DNA of 64,000 nt, from contig OX337230.1 of the NCBI GenBank assembly GCA_946965045.2, positions 2,914,001-2,978,000 of the forward strand. Reading direction: 5' to 3'. Source of the DNA: Epithemia pelagica (lineage: Eukaryota > Bacillariophyta > Bacillariophyceae > Surirellales > Surirellaceae). The position numbers and the translations under genes are program-made. Each line of letters starts with the position of its first letter. Positions within the stretch are counted from its first letter, which is position 1. The notes under the pieces were generated by a model, which saw nothing but the letters and a program-made list of their open reading frames with translations, searched no databases and was not told the origin of the DNA. Shown here piece by piece: positions 1 through 10,999 of this stretch.

Positions 1-2761
1 TCGCCCCAATCAAAGCCTAGCGGAGAGAACGATGGAGACGAATCGTTGGCACCACCACCAGCAGCAGGAGCATCGGACGAATGGTTCGGCGCTACAATCA
101 GAAAAGAATGACAGAAAGGTGAGAGACTGATTTCGAATGAACAACAATCAGACAACAAACTTACGCGACGACTTCTTCGGCTGTTCCACTTTGTCTTCTG
201 GGGGGATGTACCAGTTTGCCGTCGAAGCCTTCAACTTCGACGCGGTAGAGACTTCTTGGTACTCATAATTAATCTCGGCCGATTTATGACGGCCAAAATT
301 CGTTGCCAAGACTTGTGGCACTCCGCAATTCGCCACTTTAGAGATGCCCGTTCTACGAGCAGTTCGACCGGTGAAGTTTCCATCTTCGGGGAACTTGCAT
401 CGAGCAGCCAGCGCCTTTGTGTTGTTCGCCGCGAAGTTGCTGCCGAGTTTGCCACCAGGACGCATACCCGTGGCCGGGTCGAACTTTTCTTGGGCACGGT
501 CCTTCACCAGGTCAGTCCAACCCAAGTGTTTGGACCCACATTTTCGGGCCGCGATGATTTTCTTTGGGGCTTCGTACAAAAACAAGAGTCCCTTCCAGCC
601 CGGCGGATGCGCTACCTTTCGGTAGTGCATAAATAGCTTATACGTACTCCACGGGTCTGCTTCGTTTTCTATGATCATGTTGGACAGCGAGTCATTCTCG
701 CGGCGAAACGTAGGCTTGGCTAGCGTCAATTTTACGTTCTTGTGGTGGCCAGCATCAAGTGGGATGATTGCTGGCTTGCCCGCATGTTCTCCGTACGACT
801 CATCTAAACGAGCTACGAATCGAAAGTCAGTAATCCTTGCTAAATGAATCTGAATAGAAGTAGCAAGAACATCAGTAGAGGTGAGAAAACCAGTAAGAAA
901 GCCCAACAATCAACCGTTTGGGTACGTACCTCTAAACAGCGAAAGCTAATATCGCGACAGAGCGAGTAGAAGAATAGCATTAGCAAGTCTTTGAAGACTT
1001 GGAACGGATTCAAGGGAGGATCTGCGAGGTTGCGGATGTGATACTGATCATCCATACACACGCTGGCCCGTTTCGGCAAGCGACCGAACTCGGGACGTGC
1101 TTTCGCCGTCTTTTTCCAAATCCATTCTAAATACGCTTGGTACGAACCTCTGCCCTTGAGGTCCGTTTGCCCGATGCACACGCCGTTGGCACACAGACAA
1201 GCAAACAGATGATTCCATACCTTCCCAGTCGTGTTGGGTTGGTAATGAAACTTTGGATCGTGGGGATCATCGCGCCCCTTGACATACCCCGCCATCCGAA
1301 GATTCATACAGAAGATAGCTAGCAAGGAGTTAAGTAGCCCCAACTTTCTTGGCGTCTTCGCCCCGCGTAGAGCAACGAACAACTTGGGGACTTTCAGTCC
1401 ATCTGATCGTTCAGGGTCGACCATTAGCTTTGCGAGTCCTCGGTAGTGTCGGTGTCGACAAAGCACATCTAAGAAACGCTGGACCGACTCTTGTTTTTCC
1501 TTCGAGTACGACTCGGAGCAGCCAGCAAGCTCGCGAACATCATAGCCATGATACTCGTCCGCAAATACTTCATCGCTGAGTTCAGCAAACTGACCGAAGT
1601 ATTCCAACAGGTTGTCGTCATGTGGTTCATCAAGTGGCAGAGTCTTGTATTCGGCAATTGAGATCTCGCCTTGCTCGTTCTCTTCGAGATGGCGTTGCTC
1701 CACCATTGCACGAGCAATGGTCTTCGTATGTAGTGGAGACGGAGGAGGAGGAGGGGCACGCCGAGCAAGAACACCACGTGCACGGGCATTTCGGCGGCTT
1801 CGAACGGAAACAGAAGGAACAAAATCTTCGTCCGCTTCAAGATCATCCATTTCCATTCCTTCAAAGATACTGTCATCATCGTCCGAATCGTCATCAAGGA
1901 ACGGATTCGTTTGATTGTTCCTGTGGAAAGCAAAGGAAGAATGTAAGAGGGTGGAAGATGCAACAATCAAATAGAGCGACAACGCAACAACGAACTCAAC
2001 AACGAACGCAACAACAACGAAACTTACTTTGAACGGTGGCGTCGACGGTGAAGAAGAGGAGGAAGATCATCGGGAGGCGGTGGGTTGTTCTCCTTGTCGG
2101 CTTCCGACGGAGGAGGTGGACGAGGAGGTGGATTCTTCTTCTTCGGTTTTTGCTTCTTGTTCTTGTTGGTCATTCGGCGAGCGACCTTTCGGACGGGGGA
2201 GGACGAAGTTGCAGTTGGTGATTTGCTGCTGGCTGCAGCCAGTTGCCGTTTGGAGCGACAAGTTGGCTGTTGCGAGGGAGGACTGTTGGCCATGGTCAAG
2301 AACTTCCTGTCGTTGTTGTCGAAATGGCAAAAGTATGAGAAATGACAGGAAATGGAAGGATTTGAGTGACCATTGGAGGGCAGGCGCGCAGGAAGAGGAC
2401 GAAATTGGAAGAAAGGAAGACTTTCCACCATGGGAATGACGAAAAGGACGAAACAACAATCAACTTACATTCTGTCGCACCGCTCAAGGAACCAAGGATC
2501 GGAATGCAAGCTATGGAGATCAACATCTCCTTTGCATTCGTCGATCCTTGGTTCCCAGGTCCCATGGTACCTGTCGACCGTTGGGTCGACCGGTACGAAG
2601 ACCATGGACGAGGGGTCTTCCCAAGGATCATCATTTGTCGACAACGTCGACATCGAAGACGAAGAAGACGACGACGACGATGCAAGAGAGATGGGAGACG
2701 CTGCGGTGCCACGATGGGATGCGGAGCGGGGCATGGGGCTGACAATGGGACGGCTCGTCAT
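1..2761 (-). CDS. Tyrosine-recombinase-like (Crypton-like) protein, five exons, 3' end off the window
   Basis: I read the gene as five exons, complement of 2469-2761, 2028-2306, 930-1920, 165-849 and 1-91. All junctions are GT-AG and all phases agree. The start at 2761 has a good context (gccaccATGACG); the frame is still open at the window edge, after about 779 residues. Residues 1-190 are Ser/Pro/Lys-rich and disordered, followed by an acidic stretch. The C-terminal half resembles a phage-integrase-type domain: R-C-L-E near residue 517 in the place of the first catalytic Arg, GRTARRTG near 680 (the HxxR box with His replaced by Arg), then GRHKS and a Tyr near 710. A YQPNT block precedes the catalytic core. 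Crypton transposons and related eukaryotic recombinases have this plan, but I see no element ends here. It could also be a domesticated gene. Gene structure is well supported; the family call is moderate. Confidence 0.55.
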
Positions 2762-3829
2762 GGTGGCAACCCAACAATCAAATGGATGAGGAAACCACGA
2801 CGACGATAACAACGACAACAGCGCCTACAACGATGCCTCCCACAATTTCAAACAGGTCCCTATGTAGCACCTAAGTATTTAGTTCGTCCCTAAATAGTGA
2901 GACCCTATGTGATCTTGTGTTCCTAAATAGTGAGAACCTAAGTGTCGTAAGTAATTTCCCCCAATATGTGACTACTTAGACTAAGTAGAGTGACGAGTTA
3001 AAAAAATCAACGGACGATAAGCCTAACAAAATATAAATCCTATGTGACACTTACATCCCCCCTCGGACGCAACGGAAGCGTACAACATCTGCTCCTCGTC
3101 GTGATTCTCGTCGGGGGCACTTCTCGGGGGCCTAACTCCTCGGCGGGCAATAGGTCCTCGTCGTGTAATGCCCCAAATCCGCTTATAGCGGATTTGTTGG
3201 GCAGTACACTCCTCGGACCTATTGCCCTTCTCGGAGTTAGGCACCCCTCGTCGTGCCCACTCCTCGGATCACTCCTCGGAGCAGATGTAGAACTACTACC
3301 TATTCTGATTTCTTGAAGACCGGATCTCATTTCATGACATGCCACAGTCAAGTAACGTGGCTGAGTATCATTGATAGTGCGTCAGGATTATAAGTCTAGG
3401 TGTCAGAAACGTAGGCCACAAATAGGATGCTCCTAGTTCAATCTGGGATAAGTCACGTAAAACCCATGTGTCACAGTGGTTTGCAGTTTCATCCCAAGAT
3501 ATTGGATACTCGTATCCCATTTCCAGAAAAGATTTTGACTGCTACCTGTCAACTGAACACATGCGTCAGAATCAATACCTTACGTTTCTGACTCGCGTCT
3601 CACTCTGAATAACAAGTGCGACTAGATTATGAATTATGAATCTTTTATATTAAATAGAACTATCATCTGTTGATGTGACACAGAAAACGACAGACGCAAT
3701 GTCAACATCTGTTGGACTATTTGGAGTTTGTTGGTGAAGACAAGTTCTCAAAAAAATCGCGTGCTGAAACATCAATCCTGAGGATATCGATATCTCTCAT
3801 CCTATGGCTTGACTGAATTCAGTTTCATC
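2762..3829. other. Intergenic region
   Basis: I see no convincing gene. It holds the 5' leader of the leftward recombinase-like gene, two copies of CCTAAATAGTGAGA near 2890-2935, and the large palindrome at 3085-3288, listed separately. The rest, 3290-3829, is AT-rich and shows no clear feature. Confidence 0.6.
3085..3288. repeat. 204-bp imperfect palindrome (foldback)
   Basis: Two arms of about 100 bp read as imperfect reverse complements, from ACATCTGCTCC on the left to GGAGCAGATGT on the right. The centre is the perfect stem AAATCCGC-ttata-GCGGATTT around 3174-3195. Shared blocks in both arms are GCCTAACTCC, GGGCAATAGGTCC and AAATCCGC. Many mismatches follow a pattern: CCTCGTCG on the left stands opposite CCGAGGAG on the right. 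It could be a MITE-like foldback element or an inverted-duplication relic. Confidence 0.75.
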
Positions 3830-4468
3830 ATGGAATCCCTTGAAATTGCCGAGTGTTTGCTTTCATTGAAAGAAGGCATAGATCACCCATGGCACCATAG
3901 AGATTCAGAGCATCAGACTATGCGGACGATCAACGCCTTACACAATTTCTACCGAAAAGTGGAAGATCTACAAAATTACAGGAAAAAATTCGGGAACTGC
4001 AATGTCCCACAAGTGTTTAAGGACAATCAACCTTTGGCTAACTGGTAAGTGTTTAATGCGTGTATTTGTAAATAAAATGACATGGTAATCCTAATAAGAA
4101 TGTTGTTAGGGTTGCACGCATCAGGCGGGAAAAGCAAAAATTTGATGAAGGACAAAGAACGATCCTTGACAAAGAGAGAATAGAGTTTCTCAACAATCTA
4201 GGATTTGATTGGGGTCAACGAAGAGGCAACGACCTGTGGAACAAGCATTACAACCAGCTCAAGATATTCCAACTCAAATATCATCACACAAGAGTGCCAA
4301 CAAAGTCAAAATTGCTGGGCCGTTGGGTTAGTACACAACGAGACCAGTACAAAAAGATGAAAATGGGGATGAAGTCACTCATTGACTCCAAGAAAAGTAG
4401 CTCTTCTTGAGCAATTGGAGTTTTGTTGGGATTGTGAAAAGCCTCAGGGTAAAGGTACCGGTTCTTAA
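3830..4468 (+). CDS. Helicase-associated-domain protein, frameshifted near its end
   Basis: Exon 1 is 3830-4044 and exon 2 starts at 4110, with a GT-AG intron between; the junction restores a Trp codon. The product has two helicase-associated repeats, a Trp- and basic-rich three-helix module common as free-standing tandem proteins in diatoms. Repeat 1 runs from NYRKKFGNCNVP to LNNLGFDWG, repeat 2 from LWNKHYNQLKIF onward. In the current frame the protein ends at 4410 (171 residues) inside repeat 2. A shift of one base in the AGAAAAG run at 4391-4397 would continue with the expected ALLEQLEFCWD ending and stop at 4466-4468. So this is a recently broken gene or an assembly error. The function of free-standing copies is unknown; nucleic-acid binding is an inference. 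Confidence 0.7.
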
Positions 4469-5053
4469 TATAGTGAATGACTAGTTACTTTGTTGGTATC
4501 TTGGTCTTTGAGACGATGCCGCAGACTCTGTCGGATGGCGATCTCCCATGTCATGAAATGGCACCTATGTGCGCACCTATCACCCTTATGTCTGGCATCA
4601 GTTTCCTATCGGTTGACATCTTATCTCCAGGCAATCAACAGGTCTGTTCACAATAAAAACGGCTCTCATCCACTAGAGTGTTCAAAACTACCGGCTAATC
4701 CCTGAATTCCCGTAATTCTTTGGAAACCGGGACAACCCCGACACCATTTTTGTAAAAGTCATCTCTTTTCCATATAGTAATACAGCTTACCCCCAAAACA
4801 GTCAATGACACCTATACAGCCTTCACCCCGCCACGTTTTTTCCCAATATTCCCCTTCTATTTATTTCAGGGCAAACGGCGCCGTTATTTAATTTTTTTCC
4901 CTCAAACTTACACTCCGGATTTGTATTCTAATCTCTTCAATGTCGTTACGCTGGCAATGTGGTAAGCGTTCTTCCCCCTGCCGCAAATTCCCGGGGGGTC
5001 TGGTTACACCACAGTAAAACGCTTGTTTGGGGGCAATCAAAATTTGGACTTTC
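4469..5053. other. Intergenic region
   Basis: No convincing gene. Short ORFs here lack motifs and sit in AT-rich or C-rich stretches. Confidence 0.55.
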
Positions 5054-6233
5054 TACGAGCTGGTTCACGTTGCGAAGTGCATGAGTTTTTCAGAGTGGGA
5101 AATTGTATACTACACTTTAGCCTACAGTACCCCAGCGTTTCGAACCAGTTACTTTTTCATGCTCCTCACATTTTGTCGCGCACATATCGTAAAATGCAAA
5201 ATGCAATAACCACAAGTGACCGCTTCATGCGACAATGGCCAATCCCCGGGCCGAACGAGCAGCACCACCCAACCTAATCGATAGGATAGATATAAAAGTA
5301 GTAGGAAATCGTAGGGGTGTCGCTCGTTCGCACCTACGACTCAGTCTCCAGGGGCAGTGAACGTATTTCCACTGCTGAGCATCGTGGACAATCATTCTCC
5401 ATCTCCTTAGCTGTGCCCATAAAAACAAATTTAACCTACTTCGTCTACTAGTTGCAGCAGTTCTTGTGCTTGCGGCCATGAATGGCATCGTATTTGCCCA
5501 GACATCGGCCATCCCATTGTCATTGTCATGGGTGCTGTGCTCTGTGCTGCGGAAAATCACTATAGCATTTTATGTACGATTTTTTTCTTGTACAGTCTTC
5601 TACACTAATATACTCATGCACTACAAGCTGGTTCACGTTGCGAAGTGCATGAGTTTTTCAGAATGGGAAATTGTATACTACACTTTAGCCTACAGTACCC
5701 CAGCGTTTCGAGCCAGTTACTTTTTCATGCTCCTCACATTTTGTCGCGCACATATCGTAAAATGCAAAATGCAATAACCACAAGTGACCGCTTCATGCGA
5801 CAATGGCCAATCCGCGGGCGAAATGCGAAGCACCACCCAACATAATCGATAGGGTAGATATGAAAGCAGTAGGAAATCATAGGGGTGTCGCGCATTTCGA
5901 CCTGTAGTTCAGTCTCCACAAGGAGTGAACGTATTTCCACTGCTGAGCATCGTGGACAATCATTCTCCATCTCCTTAGCTGTGCCCATAAAAACAAATTT
6001 AACCTACTTCGTCTACTAGTTGCAGCAGTTCTTGTGCTTGCGGCCATGAATGGCATCGTATTTGCCCAAACATCGGCCGTCCCATTGTCATTGTCATGGG
6101 TGCTGTGCTCTGTGCTGCGGAAAATCACTATAGCATTTTATGTACGATTTTTTTCGGGTACAGTCTTCTACACTAATATAATCATGCACTACGCAACGTG
6201 AGCCAGCTTGTACGCAACGTGAGCCAGCTTGTA
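5054..6233. repeat. Tandem duplication of a 568-bp unit with inverted ends
   Basis: Positions 5059-5626 and 5627-6194 are two near-identical copies in the same orientation, differing by scattered substitutions such as the block near 5880-5920. Each copy begins with GCTGGTTCACGTTGCG. The array ends with a 21-bp motif (ACGCAACGTGAGCCAGCTTGT) repeated twice at 6191-6232, which is the near reverse complement of that start. The unit therefore behaves like a small element with terminal inverted repeats that was duplicated in tandem. The ORFs inside (for example 5466-5777) cross the copy boundary and are not credible genes. Confidence 0.8.
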
Positions 6234-6770
6234 TGGTTTCACCCCGTCCTAATACTACTACGAGAAACACAAAGAAAAAATGAGGATGATAGCAAGAAAA
6301 AAGAAAATCCAAAAAGAGGAAAAATCTGCTGGCGCGCAAAATCTCTTGTACTTCTACCCGTAGTGTTGTACATTTCATATGTAGTCAGAATTCCGTTGAA
6401 TCTGACTGACCTGTTTGCTGTTTTCATTGGATGTTTGTGAGTTTTTGTCGTTTTTTCCTTCATCTTTTTGTTGAGGTGCGTGTTGCGTCAACAAGAAGAC
6501 AGAACCAACAACAGTCCTTTCGTTACGGAAACTACCTAGATTGTTCTATACATTCAGAGCTTTGCAGAAGTGATCAATCTCAATAATTCACGTTTGACGA
6601 TCGATAGAGTGGAACGCTGAAGATCTCTCTGCTCCAACGGAGAAACGAATTCATCCCCTCTTTTACCGTTGCTTGCACAGACAGCGGTGGGACCTTTTCA
6701 GATCGACGGTCGAGTGATTGTCGAGGAATCTCGATTGCTTCCTCTGTTGCTTCTCGCAAGAAGCTTCTTC
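6234..6770. other. Intergenic region upstream of the MscS gene
   Basis: No gene seen. This stretch should contain the promoter and 5' UTR of the channel gene starting at 6771. I see no distinct regulatory motif. Confidence 0.5.
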
Positions 6771-9700
6771 ATGTCCTCCAGCGGTCATTCACAGCGTAAT
6801 AACAGCTGGAATAACAGCACATTACGAAACAATCGGTTGTTTTTGTCCATGATTCAAGCCTCTGATTTAGATCACGGAGAAGATGCAGCGACCGACAATC
6901 TGGTTCGATTGGAAGAACAACAAAGCACGCATCCCAGTGATGACAGCAACAATTATCGGAGACAGGGGCAGTTTTCCGGCTCGTTCCGATCTCGACGTCT
7001 TCAACTGCAGCAGCAACAGCAACAGCCACTAAATCGAATTCGCCGGCTGTCCTTGGCCATTCCCAATCCAAATGCTGCGCTTGCATCCGAGGGAACTGTC
7101 AAAGAGGAAACCGTTCCCACTGGAAAGTTGCAAAGTTTGACACGACGGGTCATGAATGTGCAGAAACATGCCTCCTCGCCATCGCTTTTTTTGAAGAAGA
7201 TACTTCCACCCGAAACCGTACTGCAACGATAGAGTTTCCCTCGTCTCAATCGCAACGAAAACAACAACAGCAACAACAGTTTCGACAAGGACATCGAAAA
7301 ACACCGTCTGCTGCACATGAAATGTTGCAGTTGATGAACGAAGCAGTTCAGGATGGTCCAGACAAAACTGCGTCTCCCAATCAAGGTGGACCACAAAGCA
7401 ATGAGACCACCATGGTGGGAGGTGGTGGAGTAATTGTTGAGGGAGCCATGCATGGTACAGGTCGGAGCGAAGCTGATATGCTCTTTATGGCAGCTGATTT
7501 GGCACCCGCCAATCTACCTTACGTGACGCAAGATGACGAAACTACAGTTCTCAGCGATGTGAGCTTTGCGGATGGACACACCATGGATTGTCACAAGGAT
7601 ATTCACAACAACGATGACTACAATGAAAGATTGCCCTTACGACAGCCCACCTCGGCTGGCAATGGTCCTCGAGGTAAAGGGTTTTTTCAATATGGTACCG
7701 TAGCGGATGATATTCGCCAACATCGTGTGCTGCGAAGACAACAACGACGTAAAAACAGATTCTGGAGATCGGTTCGTCGTTGTCTCTGTTTCTATTTGTG
7801 CAATCCCCGATATTGGTGTTGGTTGTTCTACAATAACTTGATCAAATCGTACATGACATTTCTTGCGCTGCCGTGCTTTGTGGCGGCATGGGTATTGTTT
7901 TACAACTTGGGCAATCCGACGTTTGACTTCTTGCCGGATCAACAAACACACTTGTCATGGTGGTGCAGTTTCGTGGGTCGACAAATTCTAGTATTAGAAC
8001 TTAGTCGTTTCTCTCAGTGGCTCTTATTGGATTGTTTGGTTTTGGGCACTCGCATGTCGGTCCAGTGTATGGGTCCCTTGGTCACCCTCACAGCCATTCA
8101 AGCCAAGGGATGGCCCTTTGTCGTGTTTGCGTGGGGTGCCTGGGATATGGTGCTGTTGCATGGCAACAATGATTTTCAATTAAATTGGTTGTACTGGACG
8201 GAATGGGATATTTATCATTCGCAACCAGATGGGGTCGTCGAACTCTTGTCCAGTACCACGTACTTGCGTCTACTGCTAGTCATGGTTCTGGCTGGTCTGG
8301 CCACAACGGCCAAGCGAACGGCCGTGGCAATCTACTTTGGACGTCGACAATTAAGTAAGTACACCGACAGCGAAACATGATGGCTTCGGAGCTGCCTTTG
8401 AGTCATGAAAATGATCGAATCTGGATTTGTCTGACACACTTTTGATTTCGATCACTTGTACGAATATTAACACAGTGGAATTCAAACCACGGCTGGAAAA
8501 GTTGCTGGGGGACGTTGTATTGTTGAGTGAGGTCGCCACATTGGGGGAGGAAGCCGAAGTAGTCGTTGATCATCGGCCAGAAGAAACGGATGCAGGGAGT
8601 GCGTTTGATGGAGGAGGTAGTGCTGACGACGCCAAAACCATGGTGTTTAACAATGTACACTTTGTTAGTATTGGGGGTGATGACCAAGTTATGGCTTCGC
8701 CTCCAACCAACCATCACCATGGCTCAAGTAGCACCACCAACCTTGTCGATGCCATCGAGCAAAACGACCCGCCCCTTGAGGGACCACTGCTGGATACGAA
8801 TACTAGCATGTACAATTTACCGGAACAGATTCCAACCAACCTCTCCACTCCAGCAACAGTCATCAGTTCTGGAGACGAACGTCAATATCATGAGATGCGC
8901 CGTACTGTCAGTGGTTCGTTGCGAATGAAATCGTTGCTGGATCGATGGGAAGAACCAGAGATCAAGAATAATAAGGTACGTCCTTTCAGCAGTGACCAAG
9001 CCATTGCCCACAAGTACTAGTATACACTTTACATATGGATGAAAAACAACTGGCTCATCCTCTACTTCTCTGTTTTGTTCTTGGGATCATTCTCTCTCCT
9101 CCTTTCCCAACAGATCGCCCAGTCCTCTGCTATTGAGGATGTGCTTCGTTTCCGTCGAGCCTTGGCATGTATGGACGTAACCAACCCTTTTGGGGAGGCA
9201 TTCGGACCGGCAGACAACCGCGATGCCTGCATCGAATCTGCAAACGCTTTGTATTATCGCTTAATGAAATTGGACCCCTCGGGGTCTCACCTAGCCTTTG
9301 AAGTATTGGCATTGGCCATTGCCGAAGAGGATGTATCGGAAGACTATGAAATGAAGAAGAAGGCGTTTCGTCGACTGTTTCGTCCTGATGCAAAACGGGA
9401 ACTTCCGCTACTCGCCTTTGTTCAATCCTGTGATTCTGTGTACCGTCGACTGCGCTACTTCATCGCTTCAGTGAGGAACTCGTCAGTCCTTGATAAAGCG
9501 TTGGAAGATACTTTCAATGGACTGTTCTTCTTCGTACTGGCCCTACTTCTCATGTCAGTGATGCGGTTCAACCCATGGCCAATATTAGTGTCGGTTACAT
9601 CGTTGCTTGTTTCTATTTCATTCGCGCTCGGTCCCAGTGTAAGCAAGTATGTCGAAGTAAGTGCAACGAATGACTGTCGTGTGACCTCTTTTGATCGTAC

Positions 9701-10508
9701 CATTTGATTTGCTTATCTCACTAACTGGCCGTCGTTGTTCCAATATAAAAAGGGTGTTCTCCTTATCGCTGTTCGACGGTACGTACGCACAAGGTTGAGA
9801 AGATATGCTTTGTCTCATTGCTCTAACTGGTTGAAACTCTGTCTTCCGCGACCATATGATCTTGGGGATCGTATATTCATCAGTGATTCTAACTGCTTAG
9901 TGAATCCTGGTGTTTCGGAAAGCTGGTTTGTCGAAGGTAAGCGTAATCGATTCCAGAGAAGATGTTGAGAGAAAGTACGTTTGGGTCTCTTACTGGTTTG
10001 CTGAAAACAAAATTCTGTAGACATAAATCTGTGGTCGACGACTCTCCGTTATGCGCGGACCAATGAAGTTTCCACAATCAACAACTCGGCTATCACAGGG
10101 TCACGCATTGTCAATTGCAACCGATCGCCCAACGCAATTGTTGAGTTTGATTTCAATACTCACAGCTGTGTGTTGGAGGGGAACAAGATTGATCGGTTTC
10201 GGGCCGCGTTGGAAGGCTATGTCAGGGATCATCCCCGGACATGGGAAGCCTTAGCATATTTGCGACATGACGAATACAACACGGATACCGAACAAATCAC
10301 ACTGTGGCTCGCATTTCGTCATCGCAACAGTTGGCAATCTGCGGCTCGCATTCTCCAAAATCGAGGTCAGTTACTTCGATTTGTTTTCGAAACAGGCAAA
10401 GCGATGAAGGTCAACTTTCAAGCTCCGCCCGATGCTCGTGTCGTTTATCAAGGTGGAAGCTTAAACTCAATGGAGTTACCGGGCAAGATGAACTCCAGCA
10501 CTTCATAA
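6771..10508 (+). CDS. MscS-type mechanosensitive ion channel
   Basis: Exons run 6771-8354, 8476-8975, 9114-9656, 9753-9936 and 10021-10508; all four introns are GT-AG and in phase. The product should be a membrane channel opened by tension. The N-terminal cytosolic part is Gln/Ser-rich with a polyQ tract. It is followed by about four membrane segments coded by 7840-8340 and ending in KRTAVAIYFGRR, a charged loop, and the pore segment coded by 9510-9656. After the pore come the MscS hallmarks PYDLGDRI, then INLWSTTLRY and NCNRSPNAIVEFDF. Two oddities occur. In the T7 run at 7186-7192 the frame breaks, and adding one base would link residue ~140 to the rest. A 69-nt in-frame insert near 9780-9850 lies between VRR and PYDLGD and has no AG acceptor at its end. 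An in-frame TTG at 6669 is not a likely start. Confidence 0.85.
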
Positions 10509-10999
10509 ATTTTGTTTTGGTAGATGGGATAAAGCTGAAGGGGTTTTGGCATGATTTACTTTAATAGAATCCTTTGGTGATAGACGAACAAATGACGTTC
10601 TGCATGGATGCAACTCGTCTTTAGACAAGGGAGTGGATGCTATTGCCTCATAAGGTTTTCGTTTCAGTTCAGTACTTTGTTGTTTCGGTGATCAGAGTCA
10701 CGGCATCGACAGGAATATTACTTGAATGCTGGAAGATGATCAATATCACTCTGCTGTTTGCACACCAACTGATTTCCTCTTCTTTCACTACAAAGGAAGC
10801 GACAATTGCTGGCTCCATTCGTTCCCTCCTTGGAAGAAGAAAGCAATGCAAGATTCTCAACGGCAACGCATTTGCGCCCATTGTCCCATCTTGCATGTGG
10901 TTAGACAGTTTCTCCTTTCACTTCTTTCCCATGCCCCAAGGGTATAAGAATAAACGTTGTTCCAATAGCATACCATTCTTCTCTATAACCCACAGCAAC
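10509..10999. other. Convergent intergenic region
   Basis: Lies between two genes that end towards each other. The ORF at 10637-11035 has no recognisable domain and overlaps the end of the opposite gene, so I leave it out. Expected to hold both 3' UTRs. Confidence 0.5.

Noticed and set aside
1469..2032. Several ORFs over the acidic part of the recombinase-like gene
   Set aside because: They are shadows of low-complexity coding sequence on the minus strand.
5466..5777. ORF of 103 codons
   Set aside because: It crosses the junction between the two tandem copies, and its second half is a repeat of non-coding sequence.
5054..6233. CRISPR-like or rRNA-like repeat array
   Set aside because: There are only two 568-bp units with no short spacers, and no rRNA core sequence.
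6669..6770. Longer N-terminus for the MscS protein
   Set aside because: The upstream start is a TTG codon; the first in-frame ATG is at 6771.
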